From Bostrychus sinensis (Eukaryota > Chordata > Actinopteri > Gobiiformes > Eleotridae), in the NCBI GenBank assembly GCA_020698575.1, contig CM036255.1, positions 630,001 to 694,000 on the forward strand: a DNA stretch of 64,000 nt, given 5' to 3'. This document shows positions 34,131-49,100 of this stretch, piece after piece. Position 1 is the stretch's first letter. Every line of letters starts with the position of its first letter. The translations under genes were made by a program, and so were the position numbers. The notes beneath the pieces were generated by a model that searched no databases, was not told where the DNA came from, and worked only from the letters and a program-made list of their open reading frames with translations.

Positions 34131-37100
34131 GTACAGGACAGCAGTGCTAACGCTCACTTCACTCAGCCTGAGCTCTGGATGGCACACAACCCGCTTTATT
34201 ATAGGCTCACTGCGTTATTTTGTTGGGGTTATGTTAGCAGGACACGATTTGTGTGACCGTGACTGACCAAATTAGGTGAGAGGTCAGTCTTCTCAACTGA
34301 CCCCTGAGCGAACATCAACAACAAACAACTTTCTCCATTACTATCCACACCAGTTGCTTGTCACAGGGACTGGTTACATTGTTAAATAGGCTTCTGCACA
34401 TTTTAAATAAATATTTAAAAAAACACGGCAATTTCACCTAATTCACCAGCCTGTTGGGCAACAGCATAACTATGACTATGATTTCAGTAAAGGACATGAC
34501 TAAAACCTGGCTTTTATAGACGAGGCCTATTAAACATTTATGGATAAGCAATATGGCAAAAGTTGATCAGGATTTTCTTTTAAGCCAAGATCACTTTGGA
34601 ATTCTTGATTCATGTGTGCTCTGTTGCCTACAGCTACTGCTGTCTGCTTCTTTTGGAAGTGAAACGATAAATATTAGTTAATAATCTGAAACAGAAGCAT
34701 TTGATTTGTGTTTGGAAAAGTGCAAAGAATAGGGCAGGGTTCATTTTCTGTTCTGATACTGCTGCCTAGGTGATACCTGGTTTATGACACTGGTACCATG
34801 CTTTCCACACTAAAAATTATTTTCAACCTTCAAAATGGCACCACATGACACCAAACACAATCATGTTAATCTCTCAGTGAAACAGGGTTTTACTGATGTT
34901 GATTATAAAATTACCGCTTGAACTTTGAGGTCTCTCTGGTCGCTGACAGAGGGCTCCTGTAGATTCTGCTGTAACTGTTTAACTGAGCTTTATGTCACAC
35001 CACGGGACAATATTTTTGATTACAAGATTGAACGTATTTTATGTAAAGGGCTGTGGAGTGTTGTACAGTATTTAACATAATGCTACACCTTTATAAACTG
35101 CAGGACATTTCACTGTTTAACATTAAAATACACATAATCTAACTAGGCCTGCAACTAATGAATAATTTGATAATTGATTATTCTGTCAATTACTTTTTTG
35201 AAGAATTGATTAATTGAAGAATTGATAGTTATAAAGTGAAGCATGAGTAAATGTGTTAAAACCTGGGGGTTATTCCATGCTAAAGCACCCAGATTCTGAA
35301 TACTTCCCCAGGTCACCATCTCGGAATTAAAAAAAAAAAAAAATCTCAGATGTGGTACTACCAAAGTTAAACAAGTGTGCAAAATTTCAGGTCTGTACTG
35401 AGTTATGTGCATGCGAAATATAGGCCAATTTTTTTTCTTTTTGAAAATGTGTTTTCCTCTGATTTTGAATAAGCATTATAAGCCAGTTACAAGCTGGATT
35501 TTTTTTTTTTTTTTTTACATGGCAAACTGAACCTATATTTTCAGTTTCTGGTGTCAGATGTGAAATATCACCAACACACTATTTATTATTTATTATAAAT
35601 TGGTAAAAATGTCCAAAAGCCAATTTTAAATAAAAATTGTGGCGACTTTAAGGCTCAGCTGTCGGAACTGGCTAGGTATAGGGTACTGAATTTTGTTGAC
35701 AGTTAATGGAAAATTTCAATCAATTTTTAACCAGTGTTACACTCAAGGAAAAAAGAAATGCACCACTGCTTTTTTAACACAATTTTTTTTTTTTGGTTAT
35801 TTATTTTTGATGGAAATATTACATGTGCACATCAACCATATACCCGTCCCTGATATTCAGACCCAATTAATCAATGCTTATGACAGTTTCAATAACAATA
35901 ACATGACCAAACAATAAAGCATCACAGTAAACAAAAACACAGGTATCTGATTCCATTGTCAATAATTAACATGACCACCATTCGCCGCAAGGTGTGGAAA
36001 CGCTCAGCAAGGCGTACAACAGTAGAGTGATGGACTCCAAACACCCTGGCTACAGCCGTGTGCTCCTTCAGCTTGAAGCAGGCCAATGGCTGCCAATCTC
36101 TCTCTGGTTGCAGTAGTCGAGGCATTGTGAACAAATGTGCTTTTTTTCCATTTTGGTGTCTTTTTATAGGGAATGGTTGTGCACAATTGAGGACAGGTCC
36201 AATTCATCTCATGACCGAGACATAGGTGATTAATACAAAAATACAGTTGTTATTGCTCATCAACCGGAATCAGGAAAACAGTCATTTAATTTTGACTCAG
36301 AATAGTACTAAACTCATTGTAGTCTGTAATTTTTCACTGGCTGTAATATTTTTTGACAAATTGAGAAAATGAAAATGGTGCGTTTCTTTTTTCCTTGAGT
36401 GTACATATACCTCTGAAGGTAGCTTAATAGCTGCGGAGGCAGCAGTCTAAGCAAAGATGCCCAGACTTCCCTATCCACAGACACTTTCTCCAGCTCTACA
36501 GGGGGGAACCCCAAGGCGTTCCCAGGCCAGCTGAGAGACATAGTCCCTCCAGCATGTCCTAGGTCTTCCCCAGGGCCTCCGCCCGGTGGGACATGCCCGG
36601 AACACCTCCCCAGGTAGATGTCCAGGAAGCATCTGGAACAGATGCCCAAGCCACCTCGACTGACTCTTCTCGTTGTGGAGGAGCAGCAACTCTACTCCGA
36701 GCTCCTCCCGGGTGACAGAGCTCCTCACACTATCTCCAAGGGAGCGCCCAGCCACCCTGCAGAGGAAACTCATTTCGGCCGCCTTGTATCCGGGATCTTG
36801 TCCTTTCGGTCATGACCCAAAGCTCATGACCATAGATGAGAGTAGGAACGTCGCTCGACCGGTAAATCGAGAGCTTTGCCTTTCGGCTCAGCTCCTTCTT
36901 CACCACAACAGACCGATACAATGATCGCATTACTGCAGACGCTGCACCGATCCTCCTGTCAATCTCACGCTCCATCCTTCCCTCACTCGTGAACAAGACC
37001 CCGAGATACTTAAATTCCTCCACTTGAGGCAGGAGCTCTCCTCTGACCTGGAGATGGCAAACCACCCTTTTCCGGACAAGAACCATGTCCTCGGACTTGG

Positions 37101-40100
37101 AGGTGCTGATTCTCATCCCAGCTGCTTCACACTCAGCTGCAAACCGCCCCAGTGCACACTGAAGGTCCTGGTTTGAGGAAGCCAACAGGACAACATCATC
37201 TGCAAAAAGCAGAGATGAAATCCTGTGGTTCCCAAACCAGACTCCCTCTGGCCCTTGGCTGTGCCTAGAAATTCTGTCCATAAAGTTAATGAACAGAACC
37301 GGTGACAAAGGGCAGCCCTGCCGGAGTCCAACATGCACTGGGAACAGGTCTGACTTACAACCGGCAATGCGGACCAAGCTCCTGCTCTGGTCATACAGGG
37401 ACCGGACAGCCCCTTAGTAGCCCCGGACCCCATACTCCCAGAGCACACAGGACACTACGAGGGACACGGTTCAACGCTTTCTCCAAATCCACAAAACACA
37501 TGTGGACTGGATGGGCGAACTCCCATGAACCCTCGCACACCCAATAGAGGGTATAGAGCTGGTCCACTGTTCCACGGCCAAGATGAAAACTGCATTGTTC
37601 CTCCTGAATCCGAGGTTCGACTATCGGCCGAAGTCTCCTCTCCAGTACCCTGGAATAGACTTTCCCAGGGAGGATGAGGAGTGTGATCCCCCTGTAATTG
37701 GAACCACCACCCTGGCTTGCCAGTCCAGAGGTACGGTCTCCGACTGCCACGTGATGTTGCAGAGACATGTCAACCAAGACAGCTCTACAACATCCAGAGA
37801 CTTGAAGTACTCAGGACGGATCTCATCCACCGCCGGTGCATTGCCACTGAGGAGATTTCCTACCACCTCGGTGACTTCAGCTTGCACCACGTGACTTCAG
37901 CTTCACCACGCAATGTTGCAGAGACATGTCAACCAAGACAGCTCCACAACATCCAGAGATTTGAGGTACTCAGGACGGATCTCATCCACCGCCGGTGCAT
38001 TGCCACTGAGGAGCTTTCCTACCACCTCGGTGACATCAGCTTGGGTGATAGATGAGTCCACCACAAAGTCCCCAGCCAGCTCACCACCAGGTGGTGATCA
38101 GTTGACAGCTCAGCCCATCTCTTCACCTGAGTGTCCAGATGACATGACTACAAAGTCGATCATCGACCTCCAGCCTAGAGTGTCCTGGTGCCACGAGCAC
38201 TGATGGACACCCTTGTGCTCGAACATGGTGTTTGTTATGGACAAACTGTGACTAGCATGGAAGTCCAATAACAAGACACCACTCGGGTTCAGATCGGAGA
38301 GGCCGTTCCTCCCAATCACACCCCTCCAGGTGTCACTGTCGCTGCCCACGTGGGCGTTGAAGTCTCCCATCAAAACAATGGAGTCCCCAGTCGGTGCACC
38401 TTCCAGCACCCCTCCCAGGAACTCCAAGAAGGCCGGGTACTCTGTACTGCTATTTGGCCCGTAAGCACAAACAACAGTAAGAGATCAATCCCCAACCCCA
38501 AGGCACAGGGACGCGACCCTTTTGTTTACAGGAGTAAACTCCAACACATGGCGGCTGAGCTGGGGGGCTATAAGCAAGCCCACACCAGCCCACCGCCTCT
38601 CACCGCGGGCAAAGCCAGAGTGGCGGAGAGTCCAACCTCTCTCAAAGAGCTGGGTTTCAGAGCCCCGCCTTCGACTGCTGCCCGATGCAAATTGTGCCGG
38701 TGCCCTACAATTACTTCTGCGGGTGGTGAGTCCACAGGAGGTCGTTCGTTACCCGGCCACAGGACATAGGCCCGGCCACCAGGCACTTGCATTCGATCCC
38801 CAACCCCAGGCCTGGCTCCAGGTTGGGGCCCCAGCTGCGCCATACCGGGCGACGTCACGGGCGACGTCACGGTCCTTGATGTAATACTTATCAACTTTGG
38901 TTTACAATTGTTTCTATTTTTAAAGTAGCAAGAAACATGCAGATGTTTTTACTAGGGGTGTAACGATACGTTTTTGCAACGATACGATATGTATCGATTA
39001 GAAGTGTTTCGATACGATTCAAGAACGATATTGGCTAATTTGGAACGATATGTTTCGATACGATTCAACACCTTCGAATCGATAATCGATACAGCAAATT
39101 TTTGCCAAAAACCATAAAAGTTTACTCACAAATGTAGCACCGCGGCCGGGGTTGATTATGTCCAGCAGACAGAGAGTGAAGAAAAGTTGAATATAACATT
39201 TTATTTAATTAAAAACACAAAATTTATCTCCAAAAAGCCATATCTGTTTTTTTTTAACATACAAATTTCTAATTTCGATATTTCCGATATTATCGATCGA
39301 TACTTCATGTGTATCGATATTCACTTCCTAGAAAACGATATGATTCGATACAAGGTCATGTGTATCGATGTAGTTGTATCATAGGAAAAAAAATCGATAC
39401 ATCGATACAGTTACTGTATTGTTACACCCCTAGTTTTTACATAAAAGTGAATCCTTAATAATAGAAAATTATACAATTTGTGACCCAAAAGACTGAATGA
39501 AATAGCCAAAATACTACAGTTATTATGGACGATGGATGAAAATTGAGCTGAACAATACTTATGGTTAATAATCTATCTACTGGTTTAAAAATCTTGGGAG
39601 AAGGGAATACACCTTTTGTTCATTGTTGTCTCTTTAACGATAGCGGCAAGCACCCCTTTCATTCATTCATTTCGTTCTGCTTATTCCCACTAGGGGTCGT
39701 GGGTGACTGGAGCGTATCCCAGTAACTTTTTGGGCTGTAGGCGGGGTACACCCTGGACAGGGGGCAGCTAGTCGCAGGGCTAACACAGAGACAAACACAG
39801 ACAGACAACCATTCACTAGGGGCAATTTAGAGTTACCAATTCACCTAACACATGCATGTCTTTGGACAGTGGGAGGAAGCCGGAGTACCTGTAGAGAATA
39901 CACGGTAACGCGGGGAGGACATGCAGACTCCACCCAGAGAGTTCGTGTGATGGAGTGTTGGTCAGCCTGCTCAAACCCACTATCTCCTTGCTGGGAGGCG
40001 AGAACACTAATCGCTCTGCCACCATGCGGTGCGCCCTATATAGCAGTTAATCAATTATTTTAATAATCGATTATAATTGATTAATCTGATTAGTACTTAC

Positions 40101-43100
40101 AGCCCTAATTATAACTTATTCATTCTAAAACTACAAAAGTGGGTTAGAATTTTCGAGTAAAAACATCATTTAGCAAATATTTTCATTTGATCACGTCAAG
40201 TACCCAGAAACATGTCAGTACTTCAACAATATTCAGAATTCAAAAAGGTGTGTCCTTCCTTATTGTCCTTTTCTCAAATGAGACCGTTTTAAATGCTCCA
40301 GCTCCACATTAGCTTCCTCACATGGCCAATAGCCTGAGGATTTCCTGTATTCACTTCCCACACAAACACTCCTACCACTTCTAACAAAAATTACTGATTA
40401 GAGAACTATTACTGGACAGACTTGACCACCACACAGATGTGTTCAACTTTAACCATGCCAGTCTAATGGGGAGTTGCTGGTGTGACTAATCTCTCAAAGG
40501 ATGCTGTGAGAGAGAAAATCAGGTAGCCCTGGGTATCATGGGAAGGAAGGAAGTTTCTGGAGGAAGTGTCGAACAATATGTAAGGAAAAGGAACTGGAGG
40601 TGCTGAGTTTTATTAAAAGAATTAGGGAGGGGTAATTCTGATTATAGAGCATATATCCTGCTGTGGCACCCAAGGGCATACATTGACCGTATTTGCGAGG
40701 GAACGTCTGCATGCTCAGTATGACTGCACAGGAAACACAGGGACCTGTTAGATTTCTGCCAGTGTGTCCCTAGCTTGGACAATCAAAAAAGCCTGCACTA
40801 AGCAGGGATGTCCCAATCAAGAGATCAACATAGGGCGCCAATCAAAGAATTTTTAAATAATTGGACTGGATCGTATTAAGTTATGTCATTTTGTGTTTTG
40901 TATTTTACATCTGCCCCCAACCAAAACACAAACAATCTCAACATGTCTGCAGTAAGGCTGGGCAAAAATATAAGAAAAAAATTATTTGAAAAATGTACTT
41001 TTTAAAATTTGGACAATGTCAAAAGAGGCTTTATCTTTACTGAACTTAAGAGGAACTAGTGACCTCCAGGAGCTGTAGCTGTTCTTGGTATTGTGGCTAA
41101 TGCAACTGCTACCGCCCAGAGCAGCTTAAATACTGACTGAAGACTCCCCAGATGCTATCGAGTATCGGTACAGATAGCATGTCCTCGTGCTCGTAGTCAT
41201 AAAAGTAGCCCGATACCAACAACCGATACCACTCTACAGCGCTATCATGTGACATTCCCCTCTCAGCTGAGCAGTGAGAGACGTGTGGAAGGATTTCAGA
41301 GTGAACTGTATGGAGATAAAAGCAAAGTTGAGTCTACATTATGCTCAACCAGACATCCCAAATCACACGTGAGTCCTAAAACTTAAGCAGTTGTCCTTTT
41401 GTTGTCCTAGTTGTCCTGAAAATGATATAAGCGCGGAGTCTGAAGCAGTTGTTGCCTGATAAAACATAAGGAGTACCGTTGCTAATTGTGTTAGCTGTTG
41501 TATGTCTAGGCAAATCTCCGCTGATTATGCACAGATGCTCAATTTTTCCTTAAAAATTAGCGACTGAATAGAGGATAATCTAAGCTTTAAAATGAGGTAA
41601 AACATGTTCATATTGAGCAAAGTTTAGCCATGGTTAGCTGTGTTCAAACCACTCTGTTGTAAAAATAACCTAGCATTGCAGAGCGGGGATAGACGGCAAA
41701 AAGACAACACAGTATGGGATGAATGAGATATAGTAGTGTAACAGTATAAACTATAAAGTAACCCCTATATAAGTACTCATATCGGTACTCAGTATCAGCG
41801 AGTACTCAAATGGAAGTACTCGTATCGGTTTGAAAAAAAGTGGTATTGCTGTATCCCTAATAAAAGACACTATTTTATAAACTGTGCATGCATGTAGATC
41901 AGGGCCTATGTGTGCTCCATTCACTCCAGAATGTGTTTTGATGGTTTGCAGGATAGCTGCCCTGTGGTTGTTTCTGCTGCTGCTGATAATAATCATAATG
42001 ATGTGACACTTTTGTGGGCCACACATGACATCCCTCTCAGTCAGCACCATCCTCAGCTTCCTGTCTGAATGGTGTCCACACATGTCAGAGGTGAAGGGAC
42101 TCTCATGGGCGCTAGTGTTCCAAAGTGCAGTGTTATTGAGGGGGGGCATGTTTTCTTCTTGTCCAGAGAAATAGTATTGTTGTTGGCTCGTGCTGGGGAT
42201 GGCCCTTTGTGTGTTTTGGAAAGAGAAAATGACTGTGTGGGAGTTTTGCAAACCTGGAGAAAGCTGTTCCTGTTACTGGTTGTAAAGTACTGGCACAAAA
42301 CTTTGAATGAAAAATTGTAAGGAGAGAGTTTTTTGTCAATATTTCAGTGGTACTCAAACTGTGGATCAGGTAGCACTGGTGGCATCAGTAAAAAATTTGG
42401 TTTAGCACAAAAATGTGATGGCAGCAATACATCTTAAAACAAAGGTACAGGAAAAGAGGTTTTACTTAAAAAAAAAAAAAAGGTTTTACTGTACAAAACA
42501 CGTTTGACTTGTTGCTGCCATAAAATTCAAAATGTCAAAATGGTAAAATATCTCTATTATTAAATAAATATAGCTATTTTGCAAATCCATGCATTTTTTT
42601 TATTAACATTTTACAGTACCCCAACTTTTTTGAATTGAGGTTGTACACTGTTTGCAATAAAGGTGTTGGCTAGTGTGTCTAGCTGGTCAGGTGTTGGCTA
42701 GTGTGTCTAGCTGGTCACAGACAATAGGCTGTAGTGAAGCTACAGGTACAGTATTTATTATGTGTGGGTTATTACTAGAGGTCGACTGATATGGGGTTTT
42801 TTAAGGCCAATGCCTACTTTTAAAAGTGGCCGATAAGCAATGCCGATTTTTGAGGCCAACATGGATTGCTGATTTTCCTAATTTTATGAATAAAAATGAT
42901 TTAATATAGTTAGTTGTTTTCATGTTGCTTATAAAATGTAAATAAACATAAAATCCTAACTTTACAATGCAGAAAAACATGGACTCATGTGCAGGCAAAA
43001 GGTAAAATCTTTAAATTTTGCACTCTGGGTTACTGTCTTCAAATAGTCTACAGCTTCAGTACTAGGGATGCACCGATACCACTTTTTTTCAAACCGATAC

Positions 43101-46100
43101 GAGTACGAGTACTTCCATTTGAGTACTCGCCGATACCGAGTACCCATACGAGTACTTATATAGGGGTTACTTTATAGTTTATACAGTCACACTGCTGTAT
43201 CTCATTCATCCCATACCATGTCGTCTTTTTGCCGTCTGTCCCCGCTCTGCGATGCTAAGTTTTACAGCGGAATGGTTTGAACACAACTAACCACGGCTAA
43301 ACCTTACTCAATATGGACATGTTATACCTCATTTTAAAGCTTAGATTATCCTCTATTCAGTCGCTAAAATTATTTTAAAGACAAACTGAGCATCTGCGCA
43401 TAACCCGCGGAGATTCGCCAAGATATACAGCAGCGAACACAATTAGCAACGGTACTTCTTATTTTTCATCAGACAACAACTGCTGCAGACTTGGCGCTGG
43501 TATCATTTTTGGGTCAAGTAGGACTACAAAAATACGACAAAAGGACAACTGCTTAAGTTTTAGGACTCACGTATGATTTGGGATGTCTGGTTGAAGAGAA
43601 TGTAGAGTCAGCTTTGCTTTTATCTCCATACAGTTCACTTTGAAATCCTTCTCTCACTGCTCAGCTGAGAGAGGAATGTCACGTGACAGCGCTGTAAGGT
43701 GGTATCGGTTGTTGGTATCGGGCCACTTTTATGAATACGAGTACGAGTACTTGGATATGGTATCGGTACCGATACCTGATACTGGTATCGGTATCGGTGC
43801 ATCCCTATTCAGTACAGAACAAAGCAAAGTTAAGGGCTAAGCATTTCTGTATCATGTAAATGATGATATTTATGACATTAAATAACAATAGCAGTAACTA
43901 ACATTTGTATTTTTATATGCTATAAAATATGAATGTCCCCAAAAGTTTAATAACGGAAAAGAATACTCTAACATTAATAACAGTAACACTGGTGAGTATA
44001 AATGGTTAACAGTAATATAATAATCAAACATACAAAATAAACTTTTTAACAGGCACTTTTAATTAGTGGTTTGGTTTCAGTGCTCTCAAGTAGCAGGTTC
44101 AACATTGGATTTAACTAAGGGTGCTCCGATCAGGGTTTTCGAGGCCGATCACCGATCAGCCTCTGCTGTGATCGGCCGATACCGATCATGGCCGATACCG
44201 ATCACGTGGTCTTCAATGTAGTAATGTATTGTATGCAGGCTATTATTAGTTCCATTTGAAAAATACTGTAGCCTTTGTAAATATAAAAGAACAACAAAAT
44301 TCTACTTATTTTTGTTTTAGAAGAGGTTTTGTTGCATTATTGGTCTTTAATGTGTGCCCAGTGTCTGTGACTTTGTTTGAATGCTCCGCTGATGTAAAAA
44401 TCAGCTGTTCTTAATTGGTTCCTTTAATGCGAGTCCGTGGGTGCAGCGCCTGTGTCCGGGTAACGCGCAGCCAAACCAGGTTGAAACACAGTGGACTAAA
44501 GAGCAGACAGCTCCTGCTGCCAGTTTTGACAATGTCTGAATGAAGAAAACGTGCAAAGAGAGCAGAGAAGACAACGATGAAAGGTGCTCCTCTCAGACAC
44601 ACGGACACATGGGCTGCCTTTTTACTTTCTCTTTCCATTAGCAGCCATTTGGTGCAGTTTAAGCCACAAAACGCACAGTTTTCTCCGCGCAACAAGACAC
44701 AGGCAGACTCTGAACTTTCTTAATGCTTTTAACGTAACTGTTAGCGGGTTAGCTGTAGCTCTGTTTACTTTGGTGTTTGCAAATACACGCACTGCTGCGC
44801 ATCGGTTCTGTCCCGTGCGCTCCTAAAGCAGGCGGGGACACAAAGCAGCGCCTCCAGGGCAGGTTTGTGTTAGTTATAACCAGGGCTTAACTTAAAAACA
44901 CTGCTAAAATAACGCTACTGCTGTTTAATCAAACCGGAGTTGCAGGACAGTAAATGTGAGAGCCTCGCGTGTTTATTGTAATTTGATCGGCCCTTCTGAT
45001 CGGCCCATTTTACCGATCACCGATCACTATTTTTAGCCATGATCGGCCGATCATGATCAGCGGCCGATCGATCGGAGCACCCTTAGATTTAACAATACAA
45101 AATCTTCACGTATCAACTATCAAAAACACAAACCAAAAAATAGGTAGTTTAAAAATATTTTTGTGTGCAAACACACAAAAACTCTTCACAAGTTGTCTCA
45201 GTGCACTAAAGAAACATGTCCAACACTGGATTTATAGAATATTTGTAAAATATAACTTCAAAGTATAAACTCAAAAAATAATATTAACATAAATGTATAA
45301 AACAGGAAAATTAAACACACCAAATAAAAAATGGTATAAATATAGAAATAGGCAAATATTCACAGTTAGGGATGCACCGATACCGATACCAGTATCGGGT
45401 ATCGGTACCGATACCATGTCCAAGTACTCGTACTCGTATTCATAAAAGTGGGCCGATACCAACAACCGATACCACTTTACAGCGCTGTCACATGACATTC
45501 CCCTCTCAGCTGAGCAGTGAGAACTGAGTGGAAGGATTTCAAAGTGAACTGTACAGAGATAAAAGCAAAGATGACTCTACATTCTGCTCAGCCAGACTTA
45601 TCCCAAATCATATGTGAGCCCTGAAACTTAAGCAGTTGTCCTTTTGTTGTCCTAGTTGTCCCAAAAATGATATAAGCGCAGAGTGTGAAGCAGTTGTTGT
45701 CTGATAAAACATAAGAAGTACCGTTGCTAATTGTGTTAGCTGCTGTGTTAGCTGCTGTATGTCTTGGCGAATCTCCGCTGGTTATGCTCAGATGCTCAAT
45801 CTGTCTTTAAAATGATTTTAGCGATTGAATAGAGGAGAATCTAAGCTTTAAAGTGAGGTATAACATGTCCATGTTGAGCAAATTTTAGCCATGGTTAGCT
45901 GTGTTCAAACCACTCTGTTGTAAAAATAACTTAGCATCACAGAGTGGGGATAGACGGCAAAAAGACGACACGGTATGGGATGAATGAGATACAGCAGTGT
46001 GACTGTATAAACTATAAAGTTACCCCTATATAAGTACTCGTATCGGTACTCGGTATCGGCGAGTACTCAAATGGAAGTACTCGTACTCGTATCGGTTTGA

Positions 46101-49100
46101 AAAAAAGTGGTATCGGTGCATCCCTATTCACAGTAAACGCTTTTAAAAGTGGCTTTGCTGCAAGTGAATTAAAATGTTCAACACTGGATTTCTAGAATGT
46201 TTATGAATATTGCAAAATATTTAGTACCAAATAGATTCCAGTGTAAACAGTAACTAAATATTAGAGGTAAACCTAAATAATGTAAACACTTGTTACAGTG
46301 CACCTGAGTTAAACACTGACATCAAGAAACATTTATGATCAAACAGTGCAAAACATGTGTTTTTCAAACTGTAACTCCCTGAGTTATCAAATCACTTCTT
46401 ATAAGTCCCATTTCAACAAAGGTAGATTGTGGTGTAGGAAATTTAGCCTTTCTGCATTCTCCTCAGTAAGCCTGGCCCTTTTCTAATCATAAATATTGCC
46501 AACTTCACTGAAAATTCTCACTGGGAACAGAGGAAGGAGGTGCAGAGAGAAACTTGTGTGCCATTGGTGCTTGAAGGTGGAAACGAGTGGCATTATTTTT
46601 TTCACCATTCTAGTGGGTTACTAGTCTTTCTGTCAATCAATGGCTCACGCAGGTACTGTTCTAGCTAGGATGAGATGTCAGGCTCGTTTGTCTCTTCAGA
46701 GGATGTTCCCTGAGCTCCCAAAATATTTGCATACATTTGCTCAAGAAGTCCAAGACTGGGCCTCTCTTCCTCCTCCACTCTTCTGTGCTTTGGCACTGAT
46801 CCTTCTTCAGCTGAGGTTGCCTGTTGTTGAGTAGACCAAGCAGCGTGCTCCTCCTTCATCCACTTCTGTGCCATGTTCTGTGCAGTTGCTGATAGAACAT
46901 TGCCCTTATAGCGAGGATCTAGCAGAGATGGAAGCATCAAACTCTTTGTATCTTCAACCTTTGCAAATCTGCGCTCCAAGCTTTGCAACATGGTTAGCTT
47001 GCAAGGTTTTGATGCCCCTTGTGGTAGGACCCTCTGCTTGAAGTATCATTTTAAGGACAGCAATTCTAGGGATTATGCATGAAATTGAGGAGTCAGAATT
47101 ACTCATTTCAAAAGTGACAGGGTTTCAATTAAGTTTGCTATCAAATCCCATTGTTCAGCTGTTGGTGTGGAGAATTTGCCATGCTCTCCAGTATAAATAC
47201 TGAGAGCTCGCTTCTGCACCAGCATACGTTGCAGCATGTGCAGAGTAGAGTTCCAGCATGTTGAAATGTCCTGTAGGATACTGCTGAGGGAGGCCCAGAT
47301 CTTTTTGAATCTTTTTAAGTCTTTGTTTTGCAAGTACTGAATGAACAAAGTGAGTGGCACAGATTTTTAATTTCGCTATGATGTCTGTTATTGCCCTTTG
47401 GCTGTTGATGCCCTCGTGTGTGACAAGCTGTAGTGTGTGGGCACAGCAGCTTAGGTCTGGGACTTCTGCCACTCTGAGGCCTTTTATCATATTTGCCCCG
47501 CTGTCTCTCAGAACAAGGAACACTCGTTCTTGATTTATGTCCCATTGTTTCAGCATTGACAAAAATAGCTGGCTGATATAGTCCCCAGTATGGGATCCAG
47601 TCATGGCCTTCACGTTAAGGACAACCTGTCTCCTTTCCCAGTCCCCATGAATATAATGGCACATCAGACTCACTAAAGATTCTGTCTCTCCTGACCAGCA
47701 GTCCGTAGTGAACGACAGGAATGGCTAAATATGTTCTGATGCAAGATGTTTTTTGATTCTGTTTTCTGCCTTTTTGTAAATGCTGTCCATAATGTTCGTA
47801 CGATAATATTTTTCCGTTTTTAGTATGTATCTCAGCTCAACAGTAGCCATCAGCCGTTGAAAGCCAACATCAGAAACCATTGTGAATGGCTGGTTGTCTG
47901 AGGCTATCATTTCTGTCATTATTTTGTCTATTATTTTTTTTTACTGTGGATCTGTGTTATCCCATTTCTTTAATGCATCAAACATTTGGGTTATGGTTTG
48001 TTGCTGTGAGTGGGATGTAGAAGCAGCCTCTTTTTTTCTTTATTGTTTCATGGTGTGTTTGGAGGTGGTGATCTTTTAGGTGATTCCACATTGCTGATTA
48101 CAGATATTACACTGCTTTTCCAGGTATTAGCTGAGTAAAATGCTCCCACAAAGGATTTAGCTTTTGTGCAGCCATTTGCCTGCAAGAACAAAATAAAAAA
48201 AATATACAAAACATTTACTTAATGAATTGTCTCTTTGTGTATTTTCTATAGGTGACAATATATTCATTTTATTATTAATCACAAAGCACATATTTTAAAA
48301 TAAAAATCTTAAACTAGGGGCAGTTTTATATTTACAAAACATATCTTTGTGTACTGCAAATATAAAAGTGCTCACTGACTCGCGCAAAAAAAATAATGCT
48401 TTGATTTTTTTTTTCCATGTGAGTCCTCATACTGGGTACGCACTGGTGCTTGTCCCCGCGTCACTTAATCAACACTCCTTTTCTATTTGGAAGTGGCTCC
48501 TGGCTGAAAATACATGCATAGTAAATACAGAAAGTTCTCTGCTCTGTGACATTTATGGACACAGCAGAATGTCCGACTCTAAGGTCAAAGTAGTTTGGGC
48601 TAACGTCTTCATCTCCATCCCATTTTGTAATGCACGCATTTTTACACCACGGTCACTGAGGCGCACTGCTCCACGTTAATGTATTAGCTGGAAAAAAATT
48701 AGCCTCAACTATGATTATGAAGCCACCACCTTTTCCCCGTTTTACCAAATGTTTCTCTTGTGCAGGATTTTAACAAGTTTACGAGACTGACGTTATTTTA
48801 CAGCGGACCGTTCCTACCTGAACGGCCAACGGACGATTGTCTAAAACACTCAAAAATCGGCCTGATATATCAGCCGACCGATATATTGTTCGATTTCTAG
48901 TTATTACACTTCATGGGCAACAGTGTAGTCATCTGCCTGAAGTTATTTTCTGTTTCTGTGGAACAAGCTGCCTTTGCACGTTAGACAGGCTTCCTCTGTA
49001 CCTGTTTTTAAATCTGTTCTTAAAACCCATTTGTTCTCATTGGCCTTTGACACAGTTTGAGATGTTGACATTATTTATCTGATTATTTATCTATTTGTAT

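Larger units (their letters stand above)
35144..40107. mobile_element. hAT-like MITE split by later insertions
   Basis: TAGGCCTGCAACTAATGAAT at 35144 and, inverted, ACTTACAGCCCTA ending at 40107 look like two ends of one hAT-type element rich in AATTGATTA. The flanking octamers AATCTAAC (35136-35143) and ATTATAAC (40108-40115) match at 6 of 8. If correct, a short MITE was blown apart by the Tc1, LINE, MITE and other repeats now lying inside it. Confidence 0.45.
42776..48899 (-). mobile_element. 6.1-kb hAT element hosting three MITEs
   Basis: The ends TAGAGGTCGACTGATAT (42776) and, inverted, ATATATTGTTCGATTTCTA (48899) are flanked by a perfect 8-bp duplication GTTATTAC (42768-42775 and 48900-48907). 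It carries a decayed hAT transposase on the minus strand (48170-46410) and three later insertions: 43063-43807, 44116-45085 and 45367-46126. Without them it would be about 3.6 kb, a normal length for an autonomous hAT. Confidence 0.88.
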
